From Dromiciops gliroides (lineage: Eukaryota; Chordata; Mammalia; Microbiotheria; Microbiotheriidae): DNA of 64,000 nucleotides. The position numbers and the translations under genes were made by a program. Location: positions 155,017,544-155,081,543 of the forward strand of contig NC_057861.1 in assembly GCF_019393635.1 (NCBI RefSeq), given 5' to 3'. The notes under the pieces are model-generated. The model worked only from the letters and a program-made list of their open reading frames with translations, made no database searches and was not told where the DNA came from. Below, in pieces: positions 44,231 through 56,937 of the stretch (positions within the stretch are counted from its first letter, which is position 1; each line of letters begins with the position of its first letter).

Positions 44231-44406
44231 GATATTTTGAAGTCCTAATTCTGTTTAGGTGATCCTGAAACATCTGTTCTGGAAGGCCACAATTTTAAGG
44301 GTTTGCTTGTAAGCAGTAATAATTTGCTTTGCATTTTATTTGTGGAGTTCAAATTCCTTAGTAAGCTCTATATAAAAAAAAATGAAGCTTTATGCATCCT
44401 AAAAGC

Positions 44407-44950
44407 TGTAAAGAATTAATTGTTATTTGAGGTTTTTATGCCTTGGTGCTCATTGGCCTGGGGCTCTGCAAAACGCATGGTGCTCCACCCACTACTTGTA
44501 GCCATTACCATGGCGCTGGCCCATCATGTCATCACTCGCCAATGCCTACATGGGCCTGGCAAATTATAATGATTGGAAGCCTAGTGAGAGCAGTCATGTG
44601 ACTGTCAGAGTGGCCAGACAATTGGTTGGGGGGGCTATGTGGGGTTTCTGGGAATGGGGAGAATTCGCCATTCTAGCTGGAAGCTGGAAGGTGACAGGAG
44701 CTCTGCTGTGTATTCTCAGCTGATACCTGGGCATTGGTATTTTTCAGGTTGTATAATTTCCCTTTCCCCATTTTATTTCCTTTCCCTTGATCCTACTGAT
44801 CCTGTTTGTGTTGTTGTTGTTTTTTTAAAGTTCATTCTTGTTAAAATAAATCCTGTTCTGTTTTGAGGGAGGCTGCTGGTCTCCTTCCTTGCCCCAATAT
44901 TGTGACGAGCCACTTAGCTAACACTCCCCAATTAAAAATTGGTCCCCACA
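44407..44950 (+). mobile_element. Solo LTR, 544 bp, with 4-bp target duplication
   Basis: Runs TGTAAAGAAT to GGTCCCCACA. aagc flanks it at 44403-44406 and 44951-44954. It holds AATAAA in ttaaaataaatcctg and the U5 block gccccaatattgtgacgagc shared with the LTRs at 9809 and 21605. Short frames inside (44526-44866) are not genes. Confidence 0.75.
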
Positions 44951-45139
44951 AAGCTTATGAAATTGTGCTCACTTAATTCATACTACAACAGGAAGATAAA
45001 ATCCTTTCTGTTTTACTGCTCTTCTAGTATAGTTGAGAAAAAAGAAAGAGAGATAAACGGAAGGGATAGTGTTGATGAGTTCCACCTGCCTTATACCTTA
45101 AAATGCCCTGCTGTAACTCTCCCAGAAACAGAAAATTGT

Positions 45140-45300
45140 TAATGTGGTTTCATGGAAAGAGCAGAGCACTTGGAGCTGGAAAATCTCGATCCCAATCCTG
45201 TCACTTCTGTAGTGAGATCTTGGCCAAAATCTTTAACCTGAATTTACTTTCTTAATCTGTAGCATTCCCTAACTTGAAGCACTTTTATGGGGAGGAAAGT
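45140..45300 (+). repeat. MIR-like fragment
   Basis: gtggtttcatggaaagagca at the head and a decayed core. From 45301 to 46015 nothing further was recognised. Confidence 0.4.
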
Positions 45301-46019
45301 ACTTTTCAATATTATAATCAGATTAATTCCAGCTATTAATTATTCATCTTGTAGGATTATTATGATATTAGATAGGCTCTATAAATTCATAAGATCACTA
45401 TGATTCTATAATCATTCTGAGGTCATCTAAAATGGAAAATCTGCTCAGCCTGACTTGAAAATTTATTCAATATTGAGTAGACTAAACAAGGTACTCAGTG
45501 GCAAAGAAAAACAAACAAAAAAAATCCACCTTTCTTCTAGTGATCTCAGATCCCTTTATCTATCTCATAAAAATTATTCTTAGAGAGGGAACATCTAATG
45601 GTTTTAGAGGGAAAAGGCCAACATTTTTGACATTTGAAATGAGTTCAATGAAGCACTCAAAGTTTACCTCTCCTTAGACACTGACATGTGAGCAATAAAG
45701 TTGAAGATGTCAAGTACAAATTTGAACTTTGATTTTCATAATCTTAAATTTCTATATTTATTTGAAGATTGAAATTCAATTATTAAATTAACTGTATTAA
45801 CAAACATCAGTCAGCCCCAATGGCATGGGGCTCTATTTTCATAAACAACTACTTTATACACACCAAAAATGTGACATTGTACATGGAGATTCATTCTAAT
45901 CTTGAAATGTAATTACAGACTATTATTATGATGATCACATTGATGAAAAGATAATTCCTCATTAAATTTGAGGAGAGTAAAAATGTCATTAAATATTAAT
46001 ATAATAAATTCTTTTAAGC

Positions 46020-46145
46020 AAAGTTGAGAAATCTCACTATGTTAGAAATTATATAAGGTAAGGGACCATTTTGGACATAGACTTTTTACTTCCCTTAATA
46101 CCTAGTATAGTGATCTATACAGAGTAGGCATTTAATAAAGTTAGT
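46020..46145 (+). repeat. L2 LINE 3' end
   Basis: aaggtaagggaccattttgg, cctagtatagtgatctatac, gtaggcatttaataaag. Confidence 0.55.
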
Positions 46146-46219
46146 CTGGTGAAAGATGTCACACTCATGACAGAGGGTTCTGAAAAGGAGAATGAGAAAA
46201 ATAAATATTAGTTTGAAGA

Positions 46220-46720
46220 TATTACTGTGAGATTGATATGCCTATTATAATCCTATTGAGGATGCTGAATGAAGTGAACAGAACCAGAAGAATATTGTAC
46301 ACAGTAACAAAAACATTGTATGATAATCAACTGTGAGAAACTTGGCTCTTCTTAGCAGTGCAATGATCCAAGACAATTCCAAAGAACTCATGATGGAAAA
46401 TGTTCTCTAAATTCAGAAAAAAGAACTGTGGATTCTGAAGAGATTAAAACATAATGTTTCTACTTTTTGGTTGTTTTTTTTTTCTTTATTGAGGTTTTCC
46501 CCTTGTGTTCTGATTTTTCTTTCACAATATGACTAACAGAAATATGTTTTATGTGATTGTACATATATAACCTATATCAGATTGCTTTCTGTCTGGGGGA
46601 GGGGGGAAGGAAAGGAAGGAGGAAGAAAAATTGAAAGTAAAAATCTTAAGGAAAAAATGTTGAAAACTATCTTTGCATGTAACTGGAAAATAATAAAATA
46701 CTTTTATCATAAAAAACATC
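46220..46720 (+). repeat. HAL1/L1 3' end
   Basis: gaagtgaacagaaccagaag, attgtacacagtaacaaaaa, gtgcaatgatccaagacaat, then the 3' untranslated end cctatatcagattgctttct. This is a clear marsupial L1/HAL1 3' terminus. Confidence 0.8.
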
Positions 46721-46929
46721 CTATTGTGATGCTCCAATGAAGCTTGGAGATGACTCCTTATTTTTGTCTATGCAAATGAAAAGCAAGCTCTACTAGGTAC
46801 TACCAAGTCAAAAAGAATTCGAATATGAATCTTAATGATGGATCATATGTTGTTGTGGAGGATCAGCATGGCTAAATCAGTGTCTCATTACAAGGTTGGC
46901 AGGCTAATGGTTTCTTTCAGGCATTATAC

Positions 46930-49080
46930 CATATTATAAAATATTGATAGGTGTTTATTTGTTATTTTAATTTCATTTTCATTTCCAAATTCTCTTCCTC
47001 TACCCAGCCCCTTCCACACCTACTGAAAAGCAAGAAATATGAAAACCTTTATATATATGAAGTCATAGAAAACATATTTCCACATTAGCCATGTACTTCC
47101 CCCCAAAAGAAATAAGAAACAGAGGGAAAATATGATTATATTTGCATTCTGAGTCAATCAGTTCTGTATGTAGAGGTTGATGACATTTTAGATCATGAGT
47201 CCTTTAGAACTGTAGTGGTTGATTACATTGATTAGATCTGGCAACTTTGTTAGGGCTGATTATCTTTACAATATCGGTTTTACTATATATATTGTTCTTC
47301 CAGGTCTGCTCACTTCATTTTTCATCAGTTCATATAAGTCTTCCCAGGATTTACTTTTATTGAAATAATGTCAGTGCTTTATTTTTCTTCAGTTACATGT
47401 AAAAATATTTCTAACATTCAGTTTTAAAAATTGAGTTCCAAATTCTCTCCTTCCCTTTCCTGTCCTCCTCATTGAGAAGGTAGGCAATTTGATATAGGTT
47501 ATGCATGTAAAACAAATTTTCACATTAGTAATATGAAAAAACAGATTAACAAAGGATCAAGAAAAATAAAATAAAGAAAAAACTATGATCTGATATGCAT
47601 TCAAATTCCACCAATTCTTTTGCTGGAGATAGATAGCATTTTTCGTCATAAGTCCTTTGAAAAAGTCTTGGATCATTATATTGTTGAGAAAAGTTGACAT
47701 GCACAATTGATCATAATATAACATTGCTATTACTGTATTCAATGCTTGTCTGGTTCTGATCATTTCACTTGGTATCAGTTCTTATAAGTCTTTCCAGGTT
47801 TTTCTTAGTGCATCCTACTGGTCATTTCTTATACCACAATAGTCTTCCCTCACTATCATATACAACTTCTTCAGCCAATCCCCAACTGAGTGGATATTCC
47901 CTCAGTTTCCAATTCTTTGCCACCATTAAAAGAACTTCTATTTGCTTGGTCAAAGGGTGTGTATGGTTTTATAGCCCTTTGGGAATAGTTCCAAATTATT
48001 CTATAGGATTGATGAATCATTATACAACTTCACCAACATTGCATTAGTTTCTCAATTTTTCCACATCTACTCCAACATGTATTCAACATTTTCCTTTTTT
48101 GCCATATTAGCCAGTTTGATAGTGTGGAGTGGTGGTTGAGTCATTTAAATTTTCATTTCTTTAATCAGTCGTGGTTTAGAGCATTTTTCATATGATTATA
48201 GATAACTTTAATTACTTTGTCTGAAAACTGTGTCTTCATTTCTTTTGACTATCAATTGAGGAATGGCTGTTATTTCTATACATTTTGACTATTTGAGAAA
48301 TGAGGTCTTTATCTTCTACTTACCGTAAAATATATGTACTATAATATATAATTACTCTTTCCCTCTATCCCATTTCTCCTTGTTTGTCCTACGCTTTGTC
48401 TCCTTTTTATCCAGCCATACGAAGAAGTGTTTTGCTCCCTTCTATCATACACCACTCCCCTTTTCTTATTCCTACTTTCTTCTAAAGTAAGATGGATTTC
48501 TATACCCAACTGAGTGCTTTATTCCCTCTTTGAGCCAATTCTGATGAGCATGTGGTTCACTCACTCCCTCTACCTCTCCCATCTTCCCCTTCACTGTAAT
48601 AGCTCTTTCATGCCTCTTTTATGTAAGATAATTCATCCCATTCTACTGCTCCCTTTCCCCTTATCCCATTGCATCCTTCTTTCTTGTACTTTAATTTTAT
48701 TTTTTTAGATAAACATCCAATGGAATTGAAGTCACATTTGTGGCTTCTATCTATGTATATTCCTTCTAATTGCCTTAGTAATAAGAAAGTTTTTAGGAGT
48801 TATAAGCACCATTTTCCCATGTAGAAATGTAAAAAAAAAAGTTTAACCTTATTGAATCCCTTATGATTTCTCTTTTCTGTTTTTGTTTTTGTCTTTTTGC
48901 AGGGCAATAAGGGTTAAGTGACTTGCCCAGGGTCACACAGCTAGTAAGTGTCAAGCGTTTGAGGTTGGATTTGAACTCAGGTCCTCCTGAATCCAGGGCT
49001 GGTGCTTTATCCACTGCACCACCTAGCTGCCCCCATTATTTCTCTTTTCTATTTACATTTTTATGCTTCTATTGATAAAG
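46930..49080 (-). repeat. HAL1-type LINE, antisense, with a SINE inside
   Basis: Two 3' ends in series (46930-47375 and 47376 on). The second runs through tgccaccattaaaagaactt, tagccctttgggaatagttc, tttctttaatcagtcgtggt and ataagaaagtttttaggagt. The jump from the late ORF2-like part to ORF1-flanking sequence without the reverse-transcriptase body is typical of HAL1 (half-L1) elements. Confidence 0.7.
48893..49034 (-). repeat. tRNA-derived CORE-SINE
   Basis: Antisense copy with ccacctagctgccccc at the right. Flanks atttctcttttct near 48866 and 49038 match, so it inserted into the HAL1. Confidence 0.8.
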
Positions 49081-49164
49081 AGAACTGACTGTACCTCTAC
49101 TACATACATACTCCAGGGTGGCCAATGAAAAGGGAAAATGACCTTATCTGTACAAAAAAAAATA

Positions 49165-49315
49165 TTTATAGAAGTTCTTTTGTAATGGAAAAGAGTTAGA
49201 AACTGAGGCAATGCTCACCACTTGAGAAATGGTTTGTTTAAGTTATGACTATGATGCAATGCTATTATGCTATAAGAAATTACAAGGGAAATGGCTTCAG
49301 AAAAACCTGGGATGA
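49165..49315 (+). repeat. L1/HAL1 3' part fragment
   Basis: aaaaatatttatagaagttc, acttgagaaatggtttgttt, tgctattatgctataagaaa, cagaaaaacctgggatgaag. It passes directly into an L1 5' region. Confidence 0.6.
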
Positions 49316-51085
49316 AGATGGAAAAAGGGCAGGAATTCCCCTGAGCTCTTCCAAATTCCCCTCCAAATAGTTTTAAAATAATGCCTCAAAACAAATTCTG
49401 GAGAAGCATAACCCACAAAAGGATGAAAGGACAGAGCAAAACTATTTTCTAGACCAAGAAAACTTAGATGGTTTGCAAGAAAGGCCTATTACACCTGGGT
49501 CAGAATGTAGCACAGTCCAGTATAAGACATGCCAGCAAAGACCATGCCCCAGCAAACCAGTAACAGGCCTCAGAAGCAACTTAATCAACAACTGCAGCAA
49601 CTGCTTTGGAAGCTATCAGGTCACAGACAGTGAGGGGGTCAGAAGATGATTACAGAGGTCCCTTTGCTAGCACTGGGGGCAGGACTCTATTGCATTGTCC
49701 ACACTCAGATAGAGATCACAGGCCTGGGTGGCATTCTCAGGGCAAAAAGGAGAACTAGTATAACAGAGCTTGTGGAAGCAGGAGGGTGGGGACCCTGGTC
49801 TCAGTTCCAAAGTAGAAAATAATGCTTGTGGTTATCTATAGACCAGTACACAAGCCAACACAAATAGTAAGCACACTTGTTCTTAGGTCATATTACCTTA
49901 GAAGAACTGAAAGCTTACAGACCCCCAGAACTAGCAATGAAAACAACTGCACAAAAACCCTGAAGCTTGAGAAAGTGCTCCTTCCACCCTGGAAGCAGAG
50001 TCCCACTTTAGCATAGAATTAAAAGTCAAGTAATAGACTGGAAAAATGAGCAAACAACAGAAAAAAATTCTGACTAAAGAAAGTTACTATGGTGACAAGG
50101 AACATTAAAACATGCACTGAGAAGATAAGAAAGTCAAAACTACTATATCCAAAACATCAAAGAAAAATATGAATTGGTCTTAGGACATAGAAGAACTCAA
50201 AAATAATTTTAAAAACAAGTAAAGAGAAGTAGAGGAGCCATTGATAAGAGAAATAAGAGTAATGCAGGAAAATCATGGAAAAAAGTCAACAGCTTGGTAA
50301 ATTAGGAACAAAAATATACTAAAGAAAAAAACACACCTTAAAAACAAAATAGGCAAGTGGTGAATGATGTAAAAAAAATCCAATGAGGAGAAGAAAGAAA
50401 GTAGAATTGGCCAAATGAAAATGGAGGTACAAAAGCTCAATGAAGAAAAGGATTACTTAAAAATTAGAATTGGGGAAGTAAAAGCTAATGACCTTATGGC
50501 ACATCAAGAAAAACAAAATTAAATAAAAATAATGAAAAAATAGAAAAAATGTAAAATATCTCACTGGAAAAATAACTGGCCTGGAAAATAGATTCAGGAG
50601 AGATAATTTGAAAATTGTTGGATTAACTGAATATCATACTTTTTTTTCAAAAAGAGCCTGAATATCATATTTCAATAAATTATCAAGGAAAACAGCCCAA
50701 TATTCTGGAAACAGAAGGTAAAATAGAAATTATAAGACTCTACCAATCATGTCCTGAAAGAAGCCCCAAAAGGAAAACTCCTAGGAATATTATAGCTAAA
50801 TTCCAGAGATCCCTGGGCTAGGAGAATGTATTTCAAGCAGCCAGAAAGAAATGATTTAAATATTATGGAACCACAGTCAGAATAACATCAGTTGGCAGTT
50901 TTTATATTAAAGGATCTAAGGGCTTGAAAAATAACATTCTAAAAAGCAAAGAAGTTAGGATTACAACTATTAATCACCTACCCAGCAAAACCGAGTATAA
51001 TCCTTCAGAGCGAAAATATCAATGTTCAGTGAAATAGAGAACTTAAACATTACTGATGAAAGGAACAGAGCCAAATAGAAATTTT
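49316..51085 (+). repeat. L1 5' untranslated region and decayed ORF1
   Basis: 49316-50045 is a GC-richer 5' region (tctggagaagcataaccc, ccatgccccagcaaaccagt). ORF1-like sequence starts near ATG 50047 (MSKQQKKILTKE) and soon meets stops. It continues through tataagactctaccaatcat and taatcacctacccagcaaaa. Many frame breaks mark it as dead. Confidence 0.6.
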
Positions 51086-51102
51086 GGCTTTCAAATAAAC
51101 CT

Positions 51103-51169
<67 letters not shown>
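51103..51169 (+). repeat. (GATA)n microsatellite
   Basis: About 16 perfect gata units, located exactly between a sense L1 ORF1 and an antisense L1 ORF2. Confidence 0.95.
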
Positions 51170-51776
51170 GCTCATGTGTATATGCATATATCCCCACATA
51201 CTCTCCAATATTTGTCCTTTTCCTTTGCTTGTCATCTTAGTCAGTCTGATTGGTATGAAATGGTACTTCAGAGTTATTTTAATTTTAATTTCTCTGATTA
51301 TTAGTGATTTTGAGCATTTTTATGAGTATTGATAGTTTTCATTTGTTCCTCTGAAAATTTCCAACTCATATGTTTTACCCATCTATCAATTGGAAAATAG
51401 CTCCTATTTTTATGAACTTGTCTCACTTTTCTATATTTTTGAGAAATAAGATTTTTATCAAAGACAATTGTTACATATTTTCTCAGTTTCCTACTTTTCT
51501 GCTAATTTAGATTGTGTTGGTTTTGTTTGTACAAATTTTTAAAAAATGTTATGTAGTCAAAATTATGAATTTTACACTCATGAAACTCTTCATAGCCTTA
51601 TTGGTCATGAACTCTTCCCCCATTCATAGACCTGACATAGAATTTCTTCCATGTTCCTAATTTGCTTATGATATCACCAGTTATGTCTAAACTATGTACT
51701 CATTTTGAGTCTATCTCCATATTCAGTGTGAGATGTTCATCCACATTGAATTTCTACCAGACTACTTTTATGTTTA

Positions 51777-51995
51777 GGGCAACTAGGTAGCACAGTAGAT
51801 AAAAAATATAAGAAAACCTAAATTCAAGTATGGCCTCAGACTAGCTGTGTGACCCTTGGCAGGTCATTTAACCCTGTTTGCCTCAGTTGCCTCATCTATA
51901 AAATGAACTAGAGGAAATGGCAAACTACTACAGTATCTTTGCCAAGAAAATCCCACTGGGCTCACAAAGAGTTGGACATGACTGAACAACAACAC
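51777..51995 (+). repeat. MAR1-type SINE
   Basis: Shortened head agggcaactaggtagcacag, core tagctgtgtgacccttggca, tail caaagagttggacatgactg and aacaacaac. Confidence 0.85.
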
Positions 51996-52636
51996 TTTTA
52001 AGCTTTTCCAGCAGGTTTTGTCAAATAAGGAGTTCTTTCCAAAGCTGGGAACTTGAGATTTATCAAGCATTAGGCTACTGTGCTCCTTTACTTCTGTGTT
52101 TTATCTACAAATCTATTCCTTTGATAAACCACTCAATTTTTTATCCAGTGTAAATTGTTTTGATGATTATAGATTTCTAAAAAGAACCTGGTTACTGCTA
52201 GGCCCCTTTACATTTAAAAAGAATAATTCTTTTGATTGTCTTTACCTTCTGTTACTCCAGATGGATTTTTTTTATTTTTGCAAGTCTACAAAATAATTCT
52301 TTGATAATCTGATTGGTATAGCACTGAATTTATAAGTTAATTGTGGTAGAGTTGTCATTTTTATCATATTAGCTCAACTTAAACATGAACAATTCATATT
52401 TCTTTATTTTTTTGTCTATATTTGTATGAAGAGTGTTTTGTAATTGTGTTCATATAGTTCCTTTGCATGTCTTGGCAAGTAGATTTCAAAGTATTTCACA
52501 CTATTTGAAGCTTTTTTAAGTGTAATTTCTCTATTTATCTCTTCCTGCTGGTTTTCTTGGTAATATATAGAAATGCCGATGACTTCTATACATTTGTTTT
52601 ATATCCTGCAACTGTGCTAAAGTGTTTTTGTTTGTT

Positions 52637-52787
52637 TGTTTGTTTGTTTTGTGGGGCAGTGAGGGTTAAGTGACTTGACCAAGATCACACAGCTAGCAAG
52701 TGTCAAATGGCTGAGGCTGGATTTGAACTCATGTCCTCCTGAATCCAGGGCCAGTAATTTAACCACTGGGCCACCTAGCTGCCTCCT
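52637..52787 (-). repeat. tRNA-derived CORE-SINE
   Basis: Antisense, from a TTTG tail (52625 on) to ccacctagctgcc. Short flanks ctaaagt occur on both sides. Confidence 0.8.
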
Positions 52788-52862
52788 AAAGTTGTTAATT
52801 ATTACAATTTTTTTTTTACTCTCTAGGGTTTTCTAAGTACAGCTTCACATCATTCTAATTTT

Positions 52863-53015
52863 TTTCTTTTCTTTTTTTTCCACAGGGCAATGAGGATTAA
52901 GTGACTTGCCCAGGGTCACATAGCTAGTAAGTCTCAAGTATCTGTGCCTGGATTTGAACTCAGGGCCTCCTGAATCCAGGGCTGTGCTTTATTTACTGCA
53001 CCACCTAGGTGCCCC
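52863..53015 (-). repeat. tRNA-derived CORE-SINE with 17-bp target duplication
   Basis: Antisense copy. Flanks cacatcattctaatttt at 52846-52862 and 53016-53032 are identical, an unusually clear duplication inside the L1 ORF2. Confidence 0.9.
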
Positions 53016-53317
53016 CACATCATTCTAATTTTGTTTCATCTTAACCTACTCTTAATATTTCATTTTATTTTTCTGTTCTTAATTATATAGGTAGAATTTC
53101 TAGAATAATAGTGGTGATAGTAGGCATCCTTGATTCTACATTGATCCTATTGAAAAAGATTCTATTTTATCACCATTATAGATGATGTTTGCTTTTGGTT
53201 TTAGATACATAAATGTTATCATTTTTTGAAAAGCTCCATTTATTTCTATGCTTTCTAGTAGTTGTTTTTTTTTTTTTAAGAGAAATGGGATGTAGTATTT
53301 TGTCAAAAGTCTTTTTT

Positions 53318-53445
53318 TTAGGCAATCAGGGTTAATTGAATTTCCCAGGGTCACACAGCTAGTATGGGTCTGAGGTCATATTTGAACTCAGATCTTCTCA
53401 ACTTCAGGGCCAGTGTTCTATACACTCTGCCATCTAACTGCCCCT
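53318..53445 (-). repeat. tRNA-derived CORE-SINE, diverged
   Basis: Antisense copy from ggcaatcagggttaattgaa to gccatctaactgcccc. It is more diverged than its neighbours. Confidence 0.75.
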
Positions 53446-53524
53446 ACATGGAAAAAGTAATTTAAAAATGACTTCACTATCAAAAGAAATTGTTGCACTG
53501 AAAAGCAGTCTGCCCAATGAATTG

Positions 53525-53720
53525 CTTGGTAGTTTTAATATATTGTCTCTGAAGTCAGAAGACTGTGTTTCATGTCCTACCTCAGATTCTTCCTTCCTGT
53601 ATCACCTTGGGTAACCTAACCTCCTTGAACTTTGATTTAATCAACTGGAAAACAATGAAGGTACTGCCATAGAAGACTTCTTAGGTCCTGATAACTCTAG
53701 GTCTATAGTCTTATGATGGT
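53525..53720 (+). repeat. MIR/THER-type fragment
   Basis: ttgtctctgaagtcagaaga, then cctacctcagattcttcctt and a decayed core. Confidence 0.5.
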
Positions 53721-53924
53721 AAAATACTTCTTATGTCTGAGTTTTCTTCAGACAATATCACATGAACCAGGCTAAATCATAATGGAGTGTGATGTACTCA
53801 GCTGAACCCAAGACATCTTACTGGTTTGGTGAAAGAACTCAAAAGCAGGCTCTCTGAGAATTAGTTAAGAGAATCAGAGCTCTCTCTCTTCTGTAATTAA
53901 AAAAAATACAGAGTTTGGGGTAGG

Positions 53925-54160
53925 ACTATGATGGGGCTGTCCTTAAGTATTTGAAAATTTGTCATTTAGAAGGGTTAGTCTTGACCGTAGAATAAGAGTA
54001 GGAACCTCAACTGTGAATGGATTTTCCCTCATGGCAAACTTCAATCAAAAACTAGGTGATTTCTTTTTGTCATATTGTAAAAAGCACACTTGCTCAATGA
54101 TGGGTTAGGCTATATGGTCTGTGAAGTCCCTCTTAACTAGACCTATGATAACTGTGTTAA
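53925..54160 (+). repeat. CR1/L3 LINE fragment
   Basis: gctgtccttaagtatttgaa, catttagaagggttagtctt, then aataagagtaggaacctcaa, a decayed CR1/L3 3' block. Confidence 0.45.
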
Positions 54161-54980
54161 CCTTAGGCAAGTCACTTTTGTAGACTACCACATTTTGCCT
54201 CATTTTTCTGATCTAAAACATTAATAGAATTTTAACAGATGATCTCTAATATTCTTTCCATCTCTACATATATTACCCTATAATATTTTTCCATACCAAA
54301 TTGTATATATTTGCATGTCTGTTTAATACTACAGTATTTAATTCAGATAAAAGATTTATGTGATGCTCACTCCCATTACCCTTTCCTTCATGTTTGTGTA
54401 CTCTTCTTCTCACAGTCTGATTATGAGAAATATTAAGTTCCTTACTTTCATCTTCCCTCCTTCCCAAATATATTCCTCTTACTTTCTCTTTCTTTCATTC
54501 ATTAAGGCTATGAAAAAAAGAACAAAAGTACCCTCCAAATACATTATCTGACTTATGGAATTCCCTTTGTAATCCTTGAAATTAAGATTCTAAAGGGACA
54601 CAATCCTCCTTTATTAGAATGTAAGAACATCATCTTTTATCCTCTTCCAGTGGCTCAAATATATTCACATTTGTAGGTTTCTCTTGACACCTGTGTTTGC
54701 ATTTCAAAGGTTTTAATCAGCTCTAGTAACTGAAACCAAAATATTTTAAGATCCTATTTTCTTTTTACAATCCATTACTTTCTCCATAGAATTATATACA
54801 GTTATAGAAGGTAATTTTTTCTTGGTTGTAAGCTATTACATTTTGCCTTTTTTTTGGAATATTTCATAGCAAGATTTCCTTTACTTATAATAGATAAGAG
54901 ATGGAGTGATAGATGGATATATGGATAGCTACTTATCTAGATACATTCATACCTACATAAAAACATACATGCATACATAC
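54161..54980. other. Mostly unassigned sequence
   Basis: A MIR-like piece may lie at 54165-54270. The rest shows no feature. ATAG/ATAC-rich sequence occurs at 54890-54980. Confidence 0.35.
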
Positions 54981-54984
54981 TTAT

Positions 54985-55440
54985 GTCTATACATCATTTA
55001 TTAAGTGCTTATTATGTGCCAGAGGCACCATGGTAAGTGGTGGAGATATGAATACAAGCCAGACAGTCCCTGTCCTCAAGGAGCTCACATTCTATTGGGG
55101 GAACATATAGAGAAGTACCAGGAATAAGACAGGGCAGGTAGGTGGTGTAGTAATGAACACTGGGTCTGAAGTCAGGAAAACTCGAGTTTTCTCAACTATA
55201 AAATGGGCTGGAGAAAGAATTGGCAAATTACTCCATTGCTTTGCCAAGAAAGCTAGAAATGGGGTCACAAAGGTTGGATACAACTGAGAACAATTGAGCA
55301 ACAGCAGGAGTAATACAAAGGGTGGCATGATGAATAAGTTGATAGAAAATGGTGTGGACACCTGGGCTCAGGCAAGGTAATGCAAAAGCTCACTTAAGGG
55401 TGGAGTCTTAAGTTTCTGGAGAGAATATATGAGTAAGACC
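54985..55440 (+). repeat. Ancient repeat split by a MAR1-type SINE
   Basis: Opens catcatttattaagtgctta and continues gtccctgtcctcaaggagct. The MAR1-type SINE (55128-55310) interrupts it, after which aagggtggcatgatgaataa resumes. Confidence 0.6.
55128..55310 (+). repeat. MAR1-type SINE, internally shortened
   Basis: Head ggcaggtaggtggtgtagta, then directly the tail tataaaatgggctggagaaa, attgctttgccaagaaagct and aggttggatacaactgagaa. Part of the core is missing. Confidence 0.75.
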
Positions 55441-55444
55441 TAGG

Positions 55445-56300
55445 AGAGAAATGAAACAGTTTTTTTATTAAGTACCTTTTCTTTCTTTTTCTTTGTTTCT
55501 TTGTTTCCCCCCCTTTCTTTTTTTAAGGTTGTGTTTATACATATGGAGTTACTTTTTTTTCTTTTTTCAAAACCCTTTTCAATGTATTTCTCTTGTGTAT
55601 CTTTTAACCTATATTCTTTATTCACTCTGTTTTGCATATTATTTGTTTACTTCTGTTTACAGCCTTAGCAAGTGTTTTGAAATTCTGAACTTGGTATAGG
55701 CTGCTCCCCATCTTGTTGTTTGAAGTGCTTAGGCACTGCTTTCTCCTGACCTTGCTTTCCTGGGCCCCTTCTCTGGACTTCTACTTCCTGTGGTAGGTCT
55801 GTGCTCAGACCATTGGCAAGTGGCTGGCCCCTGTTACATCACCATGTTCGGAAAGTTATGAGACTTCATTGAAGCAAACTGTCACTATATTGCCAGGTTC
55901 CCATTCCACCTGCACCCCCATCTTCCCATCATAAAACTTTCATCTCCTTAGAGATTCTTGGTTATAGTTTTGCTACTTGCTTCAGGTTGCCCTGGAGCAT
56001 CTTTGATCAGAGCATTGATTGGCAGACTTTTGGCTTGTTTAGCTGATTTTGAGCTGGTGTCTTTGGCAGGGTGCCTCTCCCATGGTTCTTAGGCTTTGTC
56101 CTATTTTTCTATACAATCCTGGTGGTGATGAAAGTGCTTTATGTTGTTTTTCTCTGCATTCTTTGATAGTTTTTCACCTGACATTCTTTTCTGGATTCTA
56201 TGAATTTTGTTGTTGTTGAGAACAAACTGTAGAGCTGGCTGGAGTCCTCTATAACTCACTCATCACTATCTTAACCAGAAGTGCTGAATTCTTTTGTATT
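55445..56300 (-). repeat. L1 5' region, antisense
   Basis: The right end, read on the minus strand, starts near cacttctggttaagatag, like the usual 5' start of marsupial L1. The rest is GC-richer 5' untranslated type sequence (ttgccctggagcatcttt). The left part is CTTT-rich. Confidence 0.4.
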
Positions 56301-56582
56301 TAGTTGGCAATTACTTCTGTGTGTACATACTCCTTTCTAGTAGAACTTGAAGTAAGCAATTACTTTCATTTTTGTCTTTGTATACCCAAACAGAGCACAG
56401 GACCTGTTATTGAATCAAGCTAAATTAGGTCCTCCAATATATTGAGAACAATTTCTAGGATGATCTATTAAGGCTTCAAATATGGAGCTATGGTCCTTGT
56501 CCAAGAACCAGATTAGTTAAAAATTTGCATCAAAAGTTTGACCAGTATTTGATAAATATTTTCATCAAAATAATTCATCATA

Positions 56583-56729
56583 GGCAGCTAGGTGGTACAG
56601 TGGATAGAGCACTGGCCCTGGATTCAGGAGGACCTGAGTTCAAGGCCAGCCTCAGACACTTAACACTTAACTAGCTGTGTGACCCTAGGCAAGTCACTTA
56701 ACCCCAATTGCCTCACAAAAAAAAATAAT
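56583..56729 (+). repeat. tRNA-derived CORE-SINE with 14-bp target duplication
   Basis: Begins ggcagctaggtggtacagtg and ends caattgcctcac with A/T tail. Flanks aataattcatcata at 56569-56582 and 56730-56743 match. Confidence 0.9.
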
Positions 56730-56937
56730 AATAATTCATCATAACAGTTTTCTAAGATATAGAAAGTTCACAGTTCGTGTAATTGGTTCCTTAAAGGAAT
56801 TACCACCATTAAATATTTCACCAGGAGTGAATGTGGCTCCAAGGGGCTACCTGATAGTTTGATAACTTTTCCCAGAGAAAGTCAGACTACCTAGAAAATT
56901 TCTAAAATTCTCTTCTAAGTATGAAGTACTAAAAGTA

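Larger units (their letters stand above)
51190..53317 (-). repeat. L1 ORF2 region, antisense, holding several SINEs
   Basis: Motifs in antisense order: tcagtctgattggtatgaaa, tttctctgattattagtgat, tgattatagatttctaaaaa, aagtatttcacactatttga, ttggtaatatatagaaatgc, tagtaggcatccttgattct. These follow the C-terminal to reverse-transcriptase part of L1 ORF2. SINEs at 51777, 52637 and 52863 interrupt it, and one at 53318 lies at its right edge. Confidence 0.7.

Noticed and set aside
51103..51169. Regular short repeats as a possible CRISPR array
   Set aside because: A pure tetranucleotide without spacers, in mammalian DNA.
49316..53317. Head-to-head L1 parts around the GATA run as one L1 with a twin-priming inversion
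   Set aside because: The sense part holds the 5' region and ORF1 and the antisense part ORF2, with their 3' sides facing each other. Twin priming gives a different order, so these are more likely separate insertions.
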